A stretch of DNA of 64,000 nucleotides from an uncultured Spirochaetales bacterium (GCA_949299185.1 CASFZR010000001.1:62001-126000), one strand, 5' to 3'; counted from the first letter of the stretch, positions 25,489-34,006 are shown. Numbers and translations: made by a program. Notes: generated from the letters alone by a model not told the origin.

Positions 25489-25494
25489 ATAATA
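25489..25494 (-). promoter_or_regulatory. Candidate leaderless -10 box of exonuclease I gene
   Basis: TATTAT (5 of 6) on the minus strand ends 6 nt before ATG 25482. The -35 position (TTCAAT, 25517-25512) is weak. Confidence 0.4.
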
Positions 25495-25528
25495 GCTCTT
25501 TTATCAAAATGATTGAATGAGTATGAGA

Positions 25529-25560
25529 AAGGCCCCATCAGCATATGCCGGTGGAGCCTT
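25529..25560 (-). terminator. Terminator hairpin after the NifX-like gene
   Basis: On the minus strand AAGGCTCCA and TGGGGCCTT arms enclose a GCATATGC core and are followed by TTTCTCATA. It separates the NifX-like gene from the exonuclease I promoter region. Confidence 0.7.
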
Positions 25561-25570
25561 CCTTCTTCTA

Positions 25571-25999
25571 TCAATGGCAGCAGTGATGGCCTTCAGCACC
25601 GCCGTGCCCACATTCATGGCCTTCCTCATGATCATGATGGCACTGATGCTCTTCATCATGATGGTGGCAAGATGCGTTCTCGTCATATGCAAGGGTACCG
25701 GCTGCGAATTCCTCCGCGGCCTTGTCCGCACTGCCTGAGACTCCTGGATAGACCTTGATGCCGATGCTCTGCAGCGCGGCCCTGGCGCCTCCTCCGAGTC
25801 CTCCGCAGATCAGCGCCTCGACGCCGTTCTCCATCAGGAACGGAGCAAGGGCCGAGTGCCCGCCTGTCTCAGCTGCCGATATAGTCTCGCTTCCCGTCAC
25901 CTTCCCGTCATCTATCGTGTAGATCCTGAACCATTCCGTCCTTCCGAAATGCTGGAATACGCTTCCGTCTTCCTTTGAGTATGTAGCTGCTATCTTCAT
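25571..25999 (-). CDS. NifX/NifB-type dinitrogenase cofactor domain protein with Cys/His-rich tail
   Basis: This 142-residue protein has an N-terminal domain (1-105) of the NifX/NafY/MTH1175 family, with KIAATYSKEDGSVFQHFGRT, a second half GGHSALAPFLMENGVEALIC and GGLGGGARAAL. Such domains bind iron-sulfur or metal clusters; no nitrogenase genes are nearby. The last ~32 residues are almost entirely Cys, His, Glu, Asp and Gly (for example CHHHDEEHQCHHDHEEGHEC), a likely metal-binding tail. It may handle metals or clusters (inference). It has no ribosome site, and a -10 TATATT lies 6 nt before the start. Confidence 0.85.
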   Translation of the reverse strand: MKIAATYSKEDGSVFQHFGRTEWFRIYTIDDGKVTGSETISAAETGGHSALAPFLMENGVEALICGGLGGGARAALQSIGIKVYPGVSGSADKAAEEFAAGTLAYDENASCHHHDEEHQCHHDHEEGHECGHGGAEGHHCCH

Positions 26000-26005
26000 A
26001 CCATG

Positions 26006-26011
26006 AATATA
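26006..26011 (-). promoter_or_regulatory. Candidate leaderless -10 box of the NifX-like gene
   Basis: TATATT (5 of 6) on the minus strand ends exactly 6 nt before ATG 25999. The expected -35 (TTTCCC) is weak. Confidence 0.4.
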
Positions 26012-26074
26012 ACGCCGGAAAAGCGGAGGGGAAACGGTATTGTCCTGCTTTTCTCCGATTTAACGCGGAAATGA

Positions 26075-26102
26075 CTGACAAGGCCTCCTGATTTGTTATA
26101 GA
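26075..26102 (+). promoter_or_regulatory. Promoter of the UMF1 permease gene
   Basis: CTGACA (26075-26080, 5 of 6) and TATAGA (26097-26102) are 16 bp apart. The predicted start point is about 5 nt before ATG 26115, so the leader is too short for a ribosome site. Confidence 0.45.
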
Positions 26103-26114
26103 TTGCGTTATGCA

Positions 26115-27395
26115 ATGCAGGATTCTAAGAAGGAAATAATAGCCTGGGCTTTCTATGACTGGGCGAACAGCGCGTTTGCCACCACTGTCATGGCGGCATT
26201 CTTCCCGATCTTCTTCTCACAGTACTGGTCCGCGGGATCAAGCACGGAGACGACGTTCTTCCTCGGTCTGGGTAACTCCATCGAGAGCCTCGTGGTCGCG
26301 GCCCTTGCACCTGTGCTGGGAGCCATAGCGGACAGGGGAAGCTATCGCAAGAGGCTTCTTATATTCTTCGCCTTCCTCGGCGCGCTGATGACCGCGACGC
26401 TTTCATTCATAGCGGTAGGGATGTGGCCTGTGGCGATGATGGTCTATATCATCGCGAACGTCGGATTCGCAGGGGCCAACACGCTCTATGATTCCCTCCT
26501 GCCCTCCGTGGCCTCGGAGAAGCGCGTGGATTTCGTTTCATCCCTCGGCTATAGCCTCGGATATATCGGGGGCGGGCTTCTCTTCCTCCTTAACGTGCTG
26601 ATGTACATAAGCCCGTCCACGTTCGGCCTCGCTGACGGAGTGGCTGCCGTCAAGGTCTCTTATCTGATGGTAGGCATCTGGTGGGCCGTCTTCTCCCTTC
26701 CTCTGATCATCTTCGTCAAGGAACCGAAGGGAGAGAGGCTTTCGCTCTCCACGGCCGTGCATGATGGCTTCTCGCAGATCAGGCGCACGCTCGGCGCGCT
26801 GGGCAGGCTCCGCAACACCGGGCTCTTCCTCGTTGCCTACTGGTGCTATATCGATGGCGTGGACACCATCATAAGGATGGCGACCGATTACGGCACGGCG
26901 ATAGGATTCTCCTCAGAGAGCATGATCGTGGCCCTGCTGATAACCCAGTTCGTCGCCTTCCCCTCGGCCATACTCTACAATATCTTCGGCCATAAGGTGG
27001 GTATCAGGAAGGCCCTTCTGGTCGCGGTCGGGGGCTATTCCGTGATCGCCGTCCTAGGCTTCTTCATGACGGAGGAGATACACTTCTATCTCCTGGCCTG
27101 CTGCATCGGCCTCTTTCAGGGAGGCATACAGGCGCTTTCTCGCTCGTACTATTCCAGGCTTATCCCTACCGAGCATTCTTCGGAGTTCTATGGCTTCTTC
27201 AACATGCTTGGTAAGTTCGCCGCTATCATCGGCCCGCTTCTCATCGGAGTGGTTTCGCTGATTACCGGCGAGCAGAGGTATGGCATACTCTCGCTCATCA
27301 TCCTCTTCATCGTCGGAGGCGTCCTCCTGGCGAAGGTCGATGAGAAGGATGCCTGCGCGGAGATAGAGGCCTATCGCAAGAACGAAATAGGTTGA
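26115..27395 (+). CDS. Major facilitator permease, UMF1 (Atg22-like) family
   Basis: This 426-residue membrane protein has about 12 helices. The N-terminal signature EIIAWAFYDWANSAFATTVM is characteristic of the UMF1/Atg22-like transporters, whose bacterial substrates are mostly unknown; the yeast relative exports amino acids from the vacuole. The MFS loop between helices 2 and 3 reads LGAIADRGSYRKRLL. ATG 26115 is chosen, because the frame extends upstream only to a TTG at 26103 that overlaps the -10 box. The next gene has its own promoter. Confidence 0.88.
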   Translation: MQDSKKEIIAWAFYDWANSAFATTVMAAFFPIFFSQYWSAGSSTETTFFLGLGNSIESLVVAALAPVLGAIADRGSYRKRLLIFFAFLGALMTATLSFIAVGMWPVAMMVYIIANVGFAGANTLYDSLLPSVASEKRVDFVSSLGYSLGYIGGGLLFLLNVLMYISPSTFGLADGVAAVKVSYLMVGIWWAVFSLPLIIFVKEPKGERLSLSTAVHDGFSQIRRTLGALGRLRNTGLFLVAYWCYIDGVDTIIRMATDYGTAIGFSSESMIVALLITQFVAFPSAILYNIFGHKVGIRKALLVAVGGYSVIAVLGFFMTEEIHFYLLACCIGLFQGGIQALSRSYYSRLIPTEHSSEFYGFFNMLGKFAAIIGPLLIGVVSLITGEQRYGILSLIILFIVGGVLLAKVDEKDACAEIEAYRKNEIG

Positions 27396-27420
27396 AGCTG
27401 GCATTAAGGACTGCTAGAAT
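27392..27420 (+). promoter_or_regulatory. Promoter of the exported-protein/hexokinase operon
   Basis: TTGAAG (27392-27397) and TAGAAT (27415-27420, 5 of 6) are 17 bp apart at the end of the permease gene. This gives a leader of about 17 nt with a GGAGG ribosome site. Confidence 0.6.
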
Positions 27421-27443
27421 CTCCATTATGTTGGAGGATCCAG

Positions 27444-28028
27444 ATGATCAGGAAGGCGTGGGCGCTTGTAATGTCCGCAATCATCTGTTGTTCTTTGTAT
27501 GCAGTAGATCCTGGAGTGTCTTATGCTGTCGAGGGGGTGTGCAGCGGGGTGGCATCTGCGCTCCTTTCCGCCAGCAGCGATCCGAGGGTGTCGCTTCAAG
27601 GGGTTATGGTAGCCGATGGCGCATGGGGAGGACCTGATAGCATATCATTCGTGCGTTCAGATGTTGCCTCATACTGGCCGTCGCTTCGTTTCTTCTCCAG
27701 CGGCGATCGCTCGGATTACCTTGATTCGATACTCTCCATGCTCACATCGGCTCTAGGATGGGAAGCCGATGCCATTCCTTCGGATATCAAGGAGGGGGAT
27801 ATCATCCTGGATGGAGTAGTGCGACTGGTCCCGGGTGAGCGGATAGCCGTGTCGGTGTCGATGCTGATAACCGGCACGCTCTTTCCGGATAGCATGGTTA
27901 TCGAAGGTGATTTCAGCGTGGCCCTCAATGAGGGTGGCATTACTATAAGGACGGAGGATGTGATGATAAACGGGGTGCGGTATGTTGCTCCTGATATCTC
28001 CCTTCCGATTCCCGTCGTTGGAGGTTGA
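27444..28028 (+). CDS. Exported protein of unknown function upstream of hexokinase
   Basis: This 194-residue protein has a signal peptide (IRKAWALVMSAIICCSLYA, cleavage near residue 20). The mature part begins VDPGVSYAVEGVCSGVASAL, a possible amphipathic or helical start, and continues as alternating strands ending in DISLPIPVVGG. No known domain is recognised. GGAGG lies 6 nt before ATG 27444. It is the first gene of a tight run with hexokinase, the pyridoxal-kinase-like gene and the nucleosidase gene, but its role in that group is unclear. Confidence 0.75.
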   Translation: MIRKAWALVMSAIICCSLYAVDPGVSYAVEGVCSGVASALLSASSDPRVSLQGVMVADGAWGGPDSISFVRSDVASYWPSLRFFSSGDRSDYLDSILSMLTSALGWEADAIPSDIKEGDIILDGVVRLVPGERIAVSVSMLITGTLFPDSMVIEGDFSVALNEGGITIRTEDVMINGVRYVAPDISLPIPVVGG

Positions 28029-28030
28029 TC

Positions 28031-29323
28031 GTGGATAAGGTCGGTGATTTTCTTGAGCGGCATTCTCTTCTCGCGTCATGCGTGGATGATGATAAGGTGC
28101 TTTCGTTCTTCCTCTCTGAAATGGAGAAAGGGCTTGATGGTGAGGACAGTTCCTTGGCCATGATCGCCACATATGTCTCTTCTGATATCTCGGTGCGTCC
28201 TGGCGAGAGCGTCATAGTCCTCGATGCCGGCGGCACGAACTTCCGCACCTGCCTTGTCTCCTTCGATGAGGAGCGCCGTCCGCAGATCTCCGATTTCCGC
28301 AAGGTCGGTATGCCGGGCGTGAAGGAGGAGGTATCGAAGGATGAGTTCTTCTCCATCCTCGCGGACAATGTCGAGCGTCTGATAGACAAGAGCGACCGTA
28401 TCGGCTTCTGCTTCTCATATGCCGCTGAGATAACCCCCGATCACGATGGTATCCCACTTGTCTTCTCAAAGGAGATCAAGGCTCCTGAGGTGATCGGGGA
28501 GAAGCTCGGAGAGAACCTTCTCCGTGTCCTTGGCGAGAGGGGCCATGATGTCTCGAATAAGCGCGTCGCCGTCGTCAACGATACAGTCGCGACACTGCTT
28601 GCGGCTATCGCCGAGTGCCCCGATAACGCCTCCTCGTATGTCGGCTTCATCCTCGGTACGGGAACGAACACGGCATATGCGGAGAAGCTGGAGAATATCA
28701 GGAAGGCGGGACGCAAGGGAGAAGGCAAGGAGATAATAAACGTTGAGTCCGGGTGTCTCAAGCTACCCCTCGGCGATCTGGACGAGGCCTTCATAAAGAC
28801 GACCAAGGATCCAGATAAGTACTGGCTTGAGAAGAAGATCTCTGGCGCGTATCTGGGGCCGTTCTCCGCTTTCGTCATCGATAAGGCTATAGAGGAGGGT
28901 GTCCTTTCCGAGGCCTTTGCCGAGAGGTTCAGGCAGATAGAGCCGCTGAATACCACGCGTATGAGCCATTATCTGGAGATGTGCCATAACCCCGAGTATG
29001 ATCTTGTCAGGTGTGTCGCTGATGACGAGGATGACGCCACCGCGCTCTACCGCATCCTCAAGTCGATCATCGAGAGGGCGGGAAAGCTCACGGCGCTTAA
29101 TCTCTCTGCCGCGATAATCAAGTCCGGCGCTGGCCTTGAGCCGAGGAATCCTGTCGTCATCAACGCTGATGGAACTACCTTCTATAAGACGGAGTTCCTT
29201 GAGTTCTATACACGCCTCTATCTTGACCGGATCCTTGAGAAGGAGCATGGACGCTACTTCAGGATAGTCAACATAGATAACTCCCCGACGCTGGGGGCTG
29301 CGATTGCCGGACTTGCGATCTGA
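28031..29323 (+). CDS. Hexokinase (eukaryote-like family)
   Basis: This 430-residue enzyme phosphorylates glucose or other hexoses with ATP. It belongs to the large hexokinase family also found in treponemes rather than to the short bacterial ROK glucokinases. Motifs are the phosphate loop VLDAGGTNFRTCL (about 60), the sugar-binding GFCFSYAAEI (about 120), VNDTVATLLAA (about 182), LGTGTNTAYAE (about 210) and the adenosine-binding KSGAGLEPR (about 365). GTG 28031 is taken as the start because GGAGG lies 6 nt upstream. Its stop overlaps the next start as TGATG. Confidence 0.92.
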   Translation: MDKVGDFLERHSLLASCVDDDKVLSFFLSEMEKGLDGEDSSLAMIATYVSSDISVRPGESVIVLDAGGTNFRTCLVSFDEERRPQISDFRKVGMPGVKEEVSKDEFFSILADNVERLIDKSDRIGFCFSYAAEITPDHDGIPLVFSKEIKAPEVIGEKLGENLLRVLGERGHDVSNKRVAVVNDTVATLLAAIAECPDNASSYVGFILGTGTNTAYAEKLENIRKAGRKGEGKEIINVESGCLKLPLGDLDEAFIKTTKDPDKYWLEKKISGAYLGPFSAFVIDKAIEEGVLSEAFAERFRQIEPLNTTRMSHYLEMCHNPEYDLVRCVADDEDDATALYRILKSIIERAGKLTALNLSAAIIKSGAGLEPRNPVVINADGTTFYKTEFLEFYTRLYLDRILEKEHGRYFRIVNIDNSPTLGAAIAGLAI

Positions 29324-30141
29324 TGACCGCTCTTGCCCTGCATGACCTCTCGTGCTATTCAAAGTCATCCATCACCGTCGTTCTGCCGGTGATGGAAGCA
29401 CTTGGTGTCGAGACTGCCGTCATCCCCACCGCGATACTCTCCACCCAGACGGATGGCTTTGATGACATCTACATCGAGGACCGGGAGCGTGAGATGGCTG
29501 AGATCGCGTCAAGGCTCGAAGGCCTCCATGTCTCCTTCGATGGCGTGTATACGGGATTTCTCTCCTCGGAGAGCGAGGTCGATGCCGTTATAAGGATAAT
29601 CGAGAGGCAGGAGGGCCTGAAGCTCGTGGACCCTGTGATGGGTGATGGAGGAGAGCTGTATCAGACCGTGACGCGCTCACATGCAGAGCGCATGGCCCGT
29701 CTTGTACGCAAGGCTGATATCATAACGCCGAACCTTACCGAGGCTATGATCCTTACAGGTCTTGAGGATGGTATCAGGAAGCTGGGGCAGGGCGATATAA
29801 AGGACCTTATCGATGTCCTCCGCTCCTTAGGACCTAAGCGTGGCGTGATAACCTCCATTCCGCTCATGGCAGGGGGATTAGGAAATGTTGCCTGGGACGG
29901 GGATGAGAAGAGGATATTCCAGTATGAGGACCTCGGTGTCTCCTATCCGGGCTCAGGTGATCTCTTCGCTTCGGTGCTGTTCGCGCTCGTGCTTCGCGGC
30001 GAGAGCTTCTTCGGCTCTGTCTCCCACGCTACCGCGATCGCGACCTATGCTATAGCCGAGTCAATGCGGCATGGACGTGAGCGCCGCCTTGGAATAGAGC
30101 TTTATCCTGTGATGAAGGAGATAAGGAGGCGGCTGCTTTGA
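29323..30141 (+). CDS. Pyridoxal/pyridoxine kinase-like protein (ribokinase superfamily)
   Basis: This 272-residue cytoplasmic kinase phosphorylates vitamin B6 compounds. It has the PdxK/PdxY opening ALALHDLSCYSKSSITVVLP, the magnesium and ATP region LVDPVMGDGGELYQ (about 105-118), ITPNLTEAMILTG (about 138) and the catalytic base region GVSYPGSGDLFAS (about 203-215), where an Asp lies in the GxGD motif. A phosphomethylpyrimidine kinase is an alternative, but the N-terminus fits pyridoxal kinases. It overlaps both neighbours. Confidence 0.85.
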   Translation: MTALALHDLSCYSKSSITVVLPVMEALGVETAVIPTAILSTQTDGFDDIYIEDREREMAEIASRLEGLHVSFDGVYTGFLSSESEVDAVIRIIERQEGLKLVDPVMGDGGELYQTVTRSHAERMARLVRKADIITPNLTEAMILTGLEDGIRKLGQGDIKDLIDVLRSLGPKRGVITSIPLMAGGLGNVAWDGDEKRIFQYEDLGVSYPGSGDLFASVLFALVLRGESFFGSVSHATAIATYAIAESMRHGRERRLGIELYPVMKEIRRRLL

Positions 30142-30698
30142 GGATCCTGATCGCGGCCTCTGACAGGGTCGAGCTTTCCGCCTTTCCTGATAGCTATGAC
30201 AAGGTCGTTACCGGCATAGGCCCTGTTCTTGCCGCAGCGAATACCGCCATGGCTATCGCCTCCTGTCATCCCGATGTCGTAGTGAGCGTTGGAACCGCGG
30301 GATCCGCCGGGAGCCTTGCTATCGGGGACATCGTGTCGTTCGGCTCTGTGATATCTCCGGATGCTGATCTCTCTGCGTATGGCCTGAAGCGAGGGATTAC
30401 GCTCCTTCCTGACCACAGGAAGCTCTCGTCGATCTCCCTGGATCGCTCCTCCCGTTATGTGCTTTCATCATCATCCGCGCTTGCCTCGGAGGCCGTGGAT
30501 GGCGTCGATGCCTTCGATATGGAAGGCTATGGCGTTGCCGTGGCGGCTTTCTGTGCTTCGGTCCCCTGCCTGGCCGTGAAGGCCATTACGGATATCGTGG
30601 GCATACGGACGGAGATGAATGATTACCTAAGCCTTCGCCGTGGCCTTGTGCAGATGCTTCCCTCTAAGGTGTCAGAGACTATCAAGGCCCTTTCCTGA
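30138..30698 (+). CDS. Short nucleoside phosphorylase/MTA-SAH nucleosidase-like protein
   Basis: This 186-residue protein of the PNP/UDP fold has the phosphate or ribose-binding VSVGTAGSAGSLAIGDIV (about 54-71) and the catalytic DMEGYGVAVAAF (about 132-143), whose Glu binds the ribose hydroxyls, followed by KAITDIVG. It is shorter than MTA/SAH nucleosidase (about 230), lacking part of the centre, so the substrate is uncertain. Futalosine hydrolase-like activity is another possibility. It starts with TTG 30138, with AAGGAGG 9 nt upstream, overlapping the kinase stop. Its end overlaps that of the convergent patatin gene by 27 bp. Confidence 0.75.
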   Translation: MRILIAASDRVELSAFPDSYDKVVTGIGPVLAAANTAMAIASCHPDVVVSVGTAGSAGSLAIGDIVSFGSVISPDADLSAYGLKRGITLLPDHRKLSSISLDRSSRYVLSSSSALASEAVDGVDAFDMEGYGVAVAAFCASVPCLAVKAITDIVGIRTEMNDYLSLRRGLVQMLPSKVSETIKALS

Positions 30699-31787
30699 GC
30701 TATCTTCAATCATTGCAGGTACATCATCATAGAGCCGTACAGAGTCATGGACCTTCTCTTCTGCAAGGTCATAGGCAAATGAGCGGAGAGTACGCTCCGT
30801 GGCATCGTATGTCCGTTCTGCAGCGTCAAGGAGTGTCTGCACCGATTCATCCGTGGTGGCATCGAGCTTGATCCTCTTTTCCAGCACAGGTGCCCATATC
30901 CTGGCGTACTCCACCCCCTTGATGGAGGGCATGATCTCGTCGACGAGGCTCATCTGCGCCCCTGAATATACCTTGATTATCGGATTCGCCCATCCTGTGA
31001 TGCCCCCAGGACCATCGGAGGGATCGAAGACATAGCGTGGTGCGCAGGTGGAGAGGCTGAGGATACGGAACTCGGATGCGTCAGGATAGAGCTTCCGTGC
31101 CTCCTCATACGCTATGAGGGCGGGGTTATTCGCCACGACTCCTCCGTCTATCAATATGTGCTTGGTGCCGCTGTCGCGTTCCGTGATCTCCGCTGGAGGA
31201 AAGTACATCGGGGCTGCAGAGCTTGCCCGGGCAGCCTCCCTCATAAGCATGCCGTGGCTGTCCCAGCTCCGCATGGTATATGCAGTACCTTCCGCGGTCG
31301 AATATGCAATCGCCGCCGTTGGTACCCTTGCTTCGCACAGACGCATGTCAGAGAAGCAGGATCGTAGGAAGCGCTCATACGGCTTGACGTCATACTTGTC
31401 CGTGAGTATGGGGTAGAGTATGCTCTTCATTCCCGGATTCCTGGGGAATATCTCGGGACCATGGCTGCGGTAGATCTCCACGAAGCCTCTGGGGTCGGGG
31501 CCAGGGAGGATGTATCCCTTCTTCGTCTCATATGGTGCAAGCCCTTCGGTACTGAGGCTACCTCCTCCGCCAGGCATTGATAACCCCAAGGCAAGGAGCG
31601 CTCCTGTACTCGTTCCTGCGATGAGGTCGAAATGAGAGTAAAGCGGCCTTCTGTCTCCAAGGCTGAGGAGGATGTCAGAGAGGGTGCTGAGGATGTAGCT
31701 GGGGATGATGCCTCGCATACCTCCGCCATCGATCGCGAGTATGTACCTGATTCTCTGCTTCCGTCTGAGGATATCGAATAAGCCCAT
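30672..31787 (-). CDS. Patatin-like phospholipase (cytoplasmic type)
   Basis: This 371-residue serine lipid acyl hydrolase has the oxyanion loop DGGGMRGI (about 19), the nucleophile elbow GTSTG (about 62) and the catalytic Asp in the DGG motif ILIDGGVVANNPAL (about 205). No signal peptide is seen. The Met at 31787 (MGLFDILRRK) is preferred, because an extension to 31865 would run into the divergent gene. It has no ribosome site. A -10 TATCAT lies exactly 6 nt before the start, with GTAACA 17 bp further up, so the mRNA may be leaderless. Confidence 0.87.
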   Translation of the reverse strand: MGLFDILRRKQRIRYILAIDGGGMRGIIPSYILSTLSDILLSLGDRRPLYSHFDLIAGTSTGALLALGLSMPGGGGSLSTEGLAPYETKKGYILPGPDPRGFVEIYRSHGPEIFPRNPGMKSILYPILTDKYDVKPYERFLRSCFSDMRLCEARVPTAAIAYSTAEGTAYTMRSWDSHGMLMREAARASSAAPMYFPPAEITERDSGTKHILIDGGVVANNPALIAYEEARKLYPDASEFRILSLSTCAPRYVFDPSDGPGGITGWANPIIKVYSGAQMSLVDEIMPSIKGVEYARIWAPVLEKRIKLDATTDESVQTLLDAAERTYDATERTLRSFAYDLAEEKVHDSVRLYDDVPAMIEDSSGKGLDSL

Positions 31788-31793
31788 ATCAGG

Positions 31794-31822
31794 ATGATAG
31801 CGTATTCTGCTATGATTGTTAC
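31794..31822 (-). promoter_or_regulatory. Leaderless-type promoter of the patatin gene
   Basis: On the minus strand, -35 GTAACA (31822-31817, 4 of 6), 17 bp, -10 TATCAT (31799-31794, 5 of 6), then 6 nt to ATG 31787. It overlaps the promoter of the divergent radical SAM gene. Confidence 0.5.
31811..31816 (+). promoter_or_regulatory. -10 box of the radical SAM gene
   Basis: TATGAT (5 of 6) ends 7 nt before ATG 31824. No good -35 or ribosome site is visible, so a leaderless start is plausible. Confidence 0.35.
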
Positions 31823-31823
31823 C

Positions 31824-32753
31824 ATGGAATACGAGGATTGCATCCTTTGTCCCAATGAATGCCATGTGGACAGGAGGATTACGGAAGGTGTGTGCCGACA
31901 GGGGGACAGGACTAGGATCGCCTGGGCGGGACTACACAGGGGGGAGGAGCCTCCTATAACGGGTGAGAAGGGCTCTGGCATGATATTCTTCACGGGCTGT
32001 CCTCTGCACTGCCAGTATTGCCAGAACCGGCAGATATCAGGATCGGACGGTGAGAACTATGGCATCGATGTAAGCGATGAGGAGCTTGTCTCTATCATGC
32101 TATCCCTTCAGGATATCGGGGCAGCGACACTCAATCTCGTGACAGGCACGCACTTCATCCCGGCGATAATAAATGCTCTTGACGAGGCGAAGGCAAGGGG
32201 CTTCTCGCTTCCTGTCGTCTGGAACAGCTCAGGATACGAGAGCATCCATGGACTGTCTTTGATCGACCCGTATGTGGATATATACCTCGTGGACTGCAAG
32301 ACCCTCGACAAGGGGACTGCCGGCAGGTTCTGCAGGACGCCTCGCTATGCAAGCGTGATCATCCCTGTCCTTGATTTCATCAAGGCGCGACACCCATATA
32401 CCGATCTTGATGCGATGAAGGGAACGCTGCTGCGCCATCTTGTCTTCCCTGGTGAGATCGAGGCCACGAAGGAGGTCTTACGGGTTTATTCAGAGCGCTA
32501 TAAGGATGCGTTCTTCCTCTCCCTGATGACGCAGTTCGTGCCACCGCTGGGGGACAAGGATCTTCCGGTGCTGACCGATGCGGAGTACGACAGTCTCGTG
32601 GATCTGCTGGAGGAACTTGGGATAGACGATGGCTTCATGCAGGATCCTGGCGATGATGACGTGCTTTGGATTCCTGACTTCACCAGGGATATCCCATTCC
32701 CGCGCTCATTCGCGGATCCTGATCCGGTGTTCCTGTCGCTCAAGCGCCGATGA
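31824..32753 (+). CDS. Radical SAM protein, PflA/PflX-like activating-enzyme family
   Basis: This 309-residue protein opens with CILCPNECHVDRRITEGVC, a cysteine-rich segment typical of the COG1313 (PflX-like) branch. The radical SAM cluster motif CPLHCQYC (about 65) follows, in FTGCPLHCQYCQNRQIS. These proteins are annotated as glycyl-radical-enzyme activases, although for this branch the partner is generally unknown, and no glycyl radical enzyme lies in the window. Start codons at 31794 and 31812 are possible, but ATG 31824 immediately precedes the conserved EYEDCILCP start. Its end overlaps the convergent UMP kinase by 14 bp. Confidence 0.85.
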   Translation: MEYEDCILCPNECHVDRRITEGVCRQGDRTRIAWAGLHRGEEPPITGEKGSGMIFFTGCPLHCQYCQNRQISGSDGENYGIDVSDEELVSIMLSLQDIGAATLNLVTGTHFIPAIINALDEAKARGFSLPVVWNSSGYESIHGLSLIDPYVDIYLVDCKTLDKGTAGRFCRTPRYASVIIPVLDFIKARHPYTDLDAMKGTLLRHLVFPGEIEATKEVLRVYSERYKDAFFLSLMTQFVPPLGDKDLPVLTDAEYDSLVDLLEELGIDDGFMQDPGDDDVLWIPDFTRDIPFPRSFADPDPVFLSLKRR

Positions 32754-33432
32754 TCGTGCCTTCGGCTTCCTCTCCCCTGAGGATCGCGATGGTGTTCCCG
32801 ATGTTCCGTCCATCTGCGCAGATGACGGTGAGCCCGCTTTCATCTGCTAGCCTTGAGGCTATAGGATCGAACGGTGCGTTCTTACCGGGAGTCCATTCAT
32901 CACCGACCATCGCGCGGAAGTCTCGCCATGATATCCTGTCGATCGGCCTTGCGTCTTTGTCGATGCGTGGATCGGCGGTATATACCTTCTTGATATTCGA
33001 AAGGTTGATGATCCTGTCAGCTCCGAATCGGCGGGCGAGGTAGACGGCATCTGTATCGGTGCTGAATCCAGGCTTCCATCCGCCAGCGGCGAGTATGCGG
33101 CCCGTGAACGGCAGGTCCTCGGCCGTGGGATCGGTCACCACGTCATCAAGTACGTATTCGGAGAAGACTCCCTTGATGAGCATCGCGTTGAGGTGCGTGG
33201 CCTTTATTCCGAGCCAGTCCTGTACCGCGGTGTCCGCATCAGCCTTTATCTCACGGAGCGCCTTCTGATAGACACGGGCTGGCGCGCCGCCTCCTGCGAC
33301 GAATACGAGCCTTGCCTCCGGCTCTTCATCAAGGTATGTGATGATTGCCTTCCTGAAGTCTGAAAGGAATGTGGAATCCACTCCGTCCGGAGCGATTATA
33401 GAGCCGCCTAGCGATATGATCGTGAGAGCCAT
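32740..33432 (-). CDS. pyrH: UMP kinase, archaeal type
   Basis: This 230-residue kinase of the amino acid kinase fold converts UMP to UDP. It has the opening IISLGGSIIAPDGVD, the VFVAGGGAPARVYQ loop (about 43) and AAGGWKPGFSTDTDAV (about 116-131). This resembles the archaeal-type UMP kinase rather than the hexameric bacterial PyrH, as is known for spirochaetes. AAAGGAGG lies upstream of the start on the minus strand. It is divergent from ssb. Confidence 0.87.
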   Translation of the reverse strand: MALTIISLGGSIIAPDGVDSTFLSDFRKAIITYLDEEPEARLVFVAGGGAPARVYQKALREIKADADTAVQDWLGIKATHLNAMLIKGVFSEYVLDDVVTDPTAEDLPFTGRILAAGGWKPGFSTDTDAVYLARRFGADRIINLSNIKKVYTADPRIDKDARPIDRISWRDFRAMVGDEWTPGKNAPFDPIASRLADESGLTVICADGRNIGNTIAILRGEEAEGTIIGA

Positions 33433-33515
33433 TGCTCCTCCTTTTTTTAGGAAAATGATAGCAGGGATTGGTCAAAATGTGGACCCAGGGCGTATATATA
33501 TCAGGAGGATGAATG

Positions 33516-33950
33516 ATGAATCATCTCAACAGCGTTCTTCTGGAGGGCGTCCTGACCGATGACCCGAGGAAGGTGGAGCTTGTAGAGGCTCCGACGGAAA
33601 CAAGGCTCGTGAAGTTCGATCTCGCATCTGATCGCTACTATATGGGCCGCAATGGCGAGAAGAAGGTGGAGACCGTGTTCGTTCCCGTGCAATGCTGGGG
33701 AACGCTCGGAGACAAGGCCCTCGATCGCATGAGGAAGGGAATGACCAGCCGCGTGGTAGGACGTCTGCGCCTTTGCCGCTGGATGGGTTCCGATGGCACT
33801 GCAAGGCGCGGCATGGAGATCGTGGCCGAGCATGTGGAGTTCAGGACGCCTAGGGCCTCAGGCAGGCTGAATCCAGCCCTTGAGGTGATCGAAGGCGAGA
33901 ACGGTGAGAGTGACAGCGCCGGTGAGCCGGAGGTGCTGTACAGGATCTAG
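33516..33950 (+). CDS. ssb: Single-stranded DNA-binding protein
   Basis: This 144-residue OB-fold protein opens with MNHLNSVLLEGVLTDDP, as in treponemal SSBs. It has FDLASDRYYMG and VFVPVQCWGTLGD strands, and the acidic C-terminal tail is short and ends EPEVLYRI, unlike the usual DDDIPF tip. It protects single-stranded DNA in replication and repair. ATG 33516 lies 7 nt after AGGAGG; ATG 33513 is an alternative only 4 nt away. A hairpin at 33983-34004 follows. Confidence 0.85.
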   Translation: MNHLNSVLLEGVLTDDPRKVELVEAPTETRLVKFDLASDRYYMGRNGEKKVETVFVPVQCWGTLGDKALDRMRKGMTSRVVGRLRLCRWMGSDGTARRGMEIVAEHVEFRTPRASGRLNPALEVIEGENGESDSAGEPEVLYRI

Positions 33951-33982
33951 AACACATAGCATCGGCGATTACAACCCCCAGC

Positions 33983-34004
33983 GATCCCTCCGGAAGGAGG
34001 GGTC
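33983..34004. terminator. Hairpin between ssb and the convergent gene
   Basis: A 9-bp stem GATCCCTCC/GGAGGGGTC (one G-T pair) closes a GGAA tetraloop. Neither strand has a strong T run, so it is a modest bidirectional terminator at best. Confidence 0.5.
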
Positions 34005-34006
34005 GT

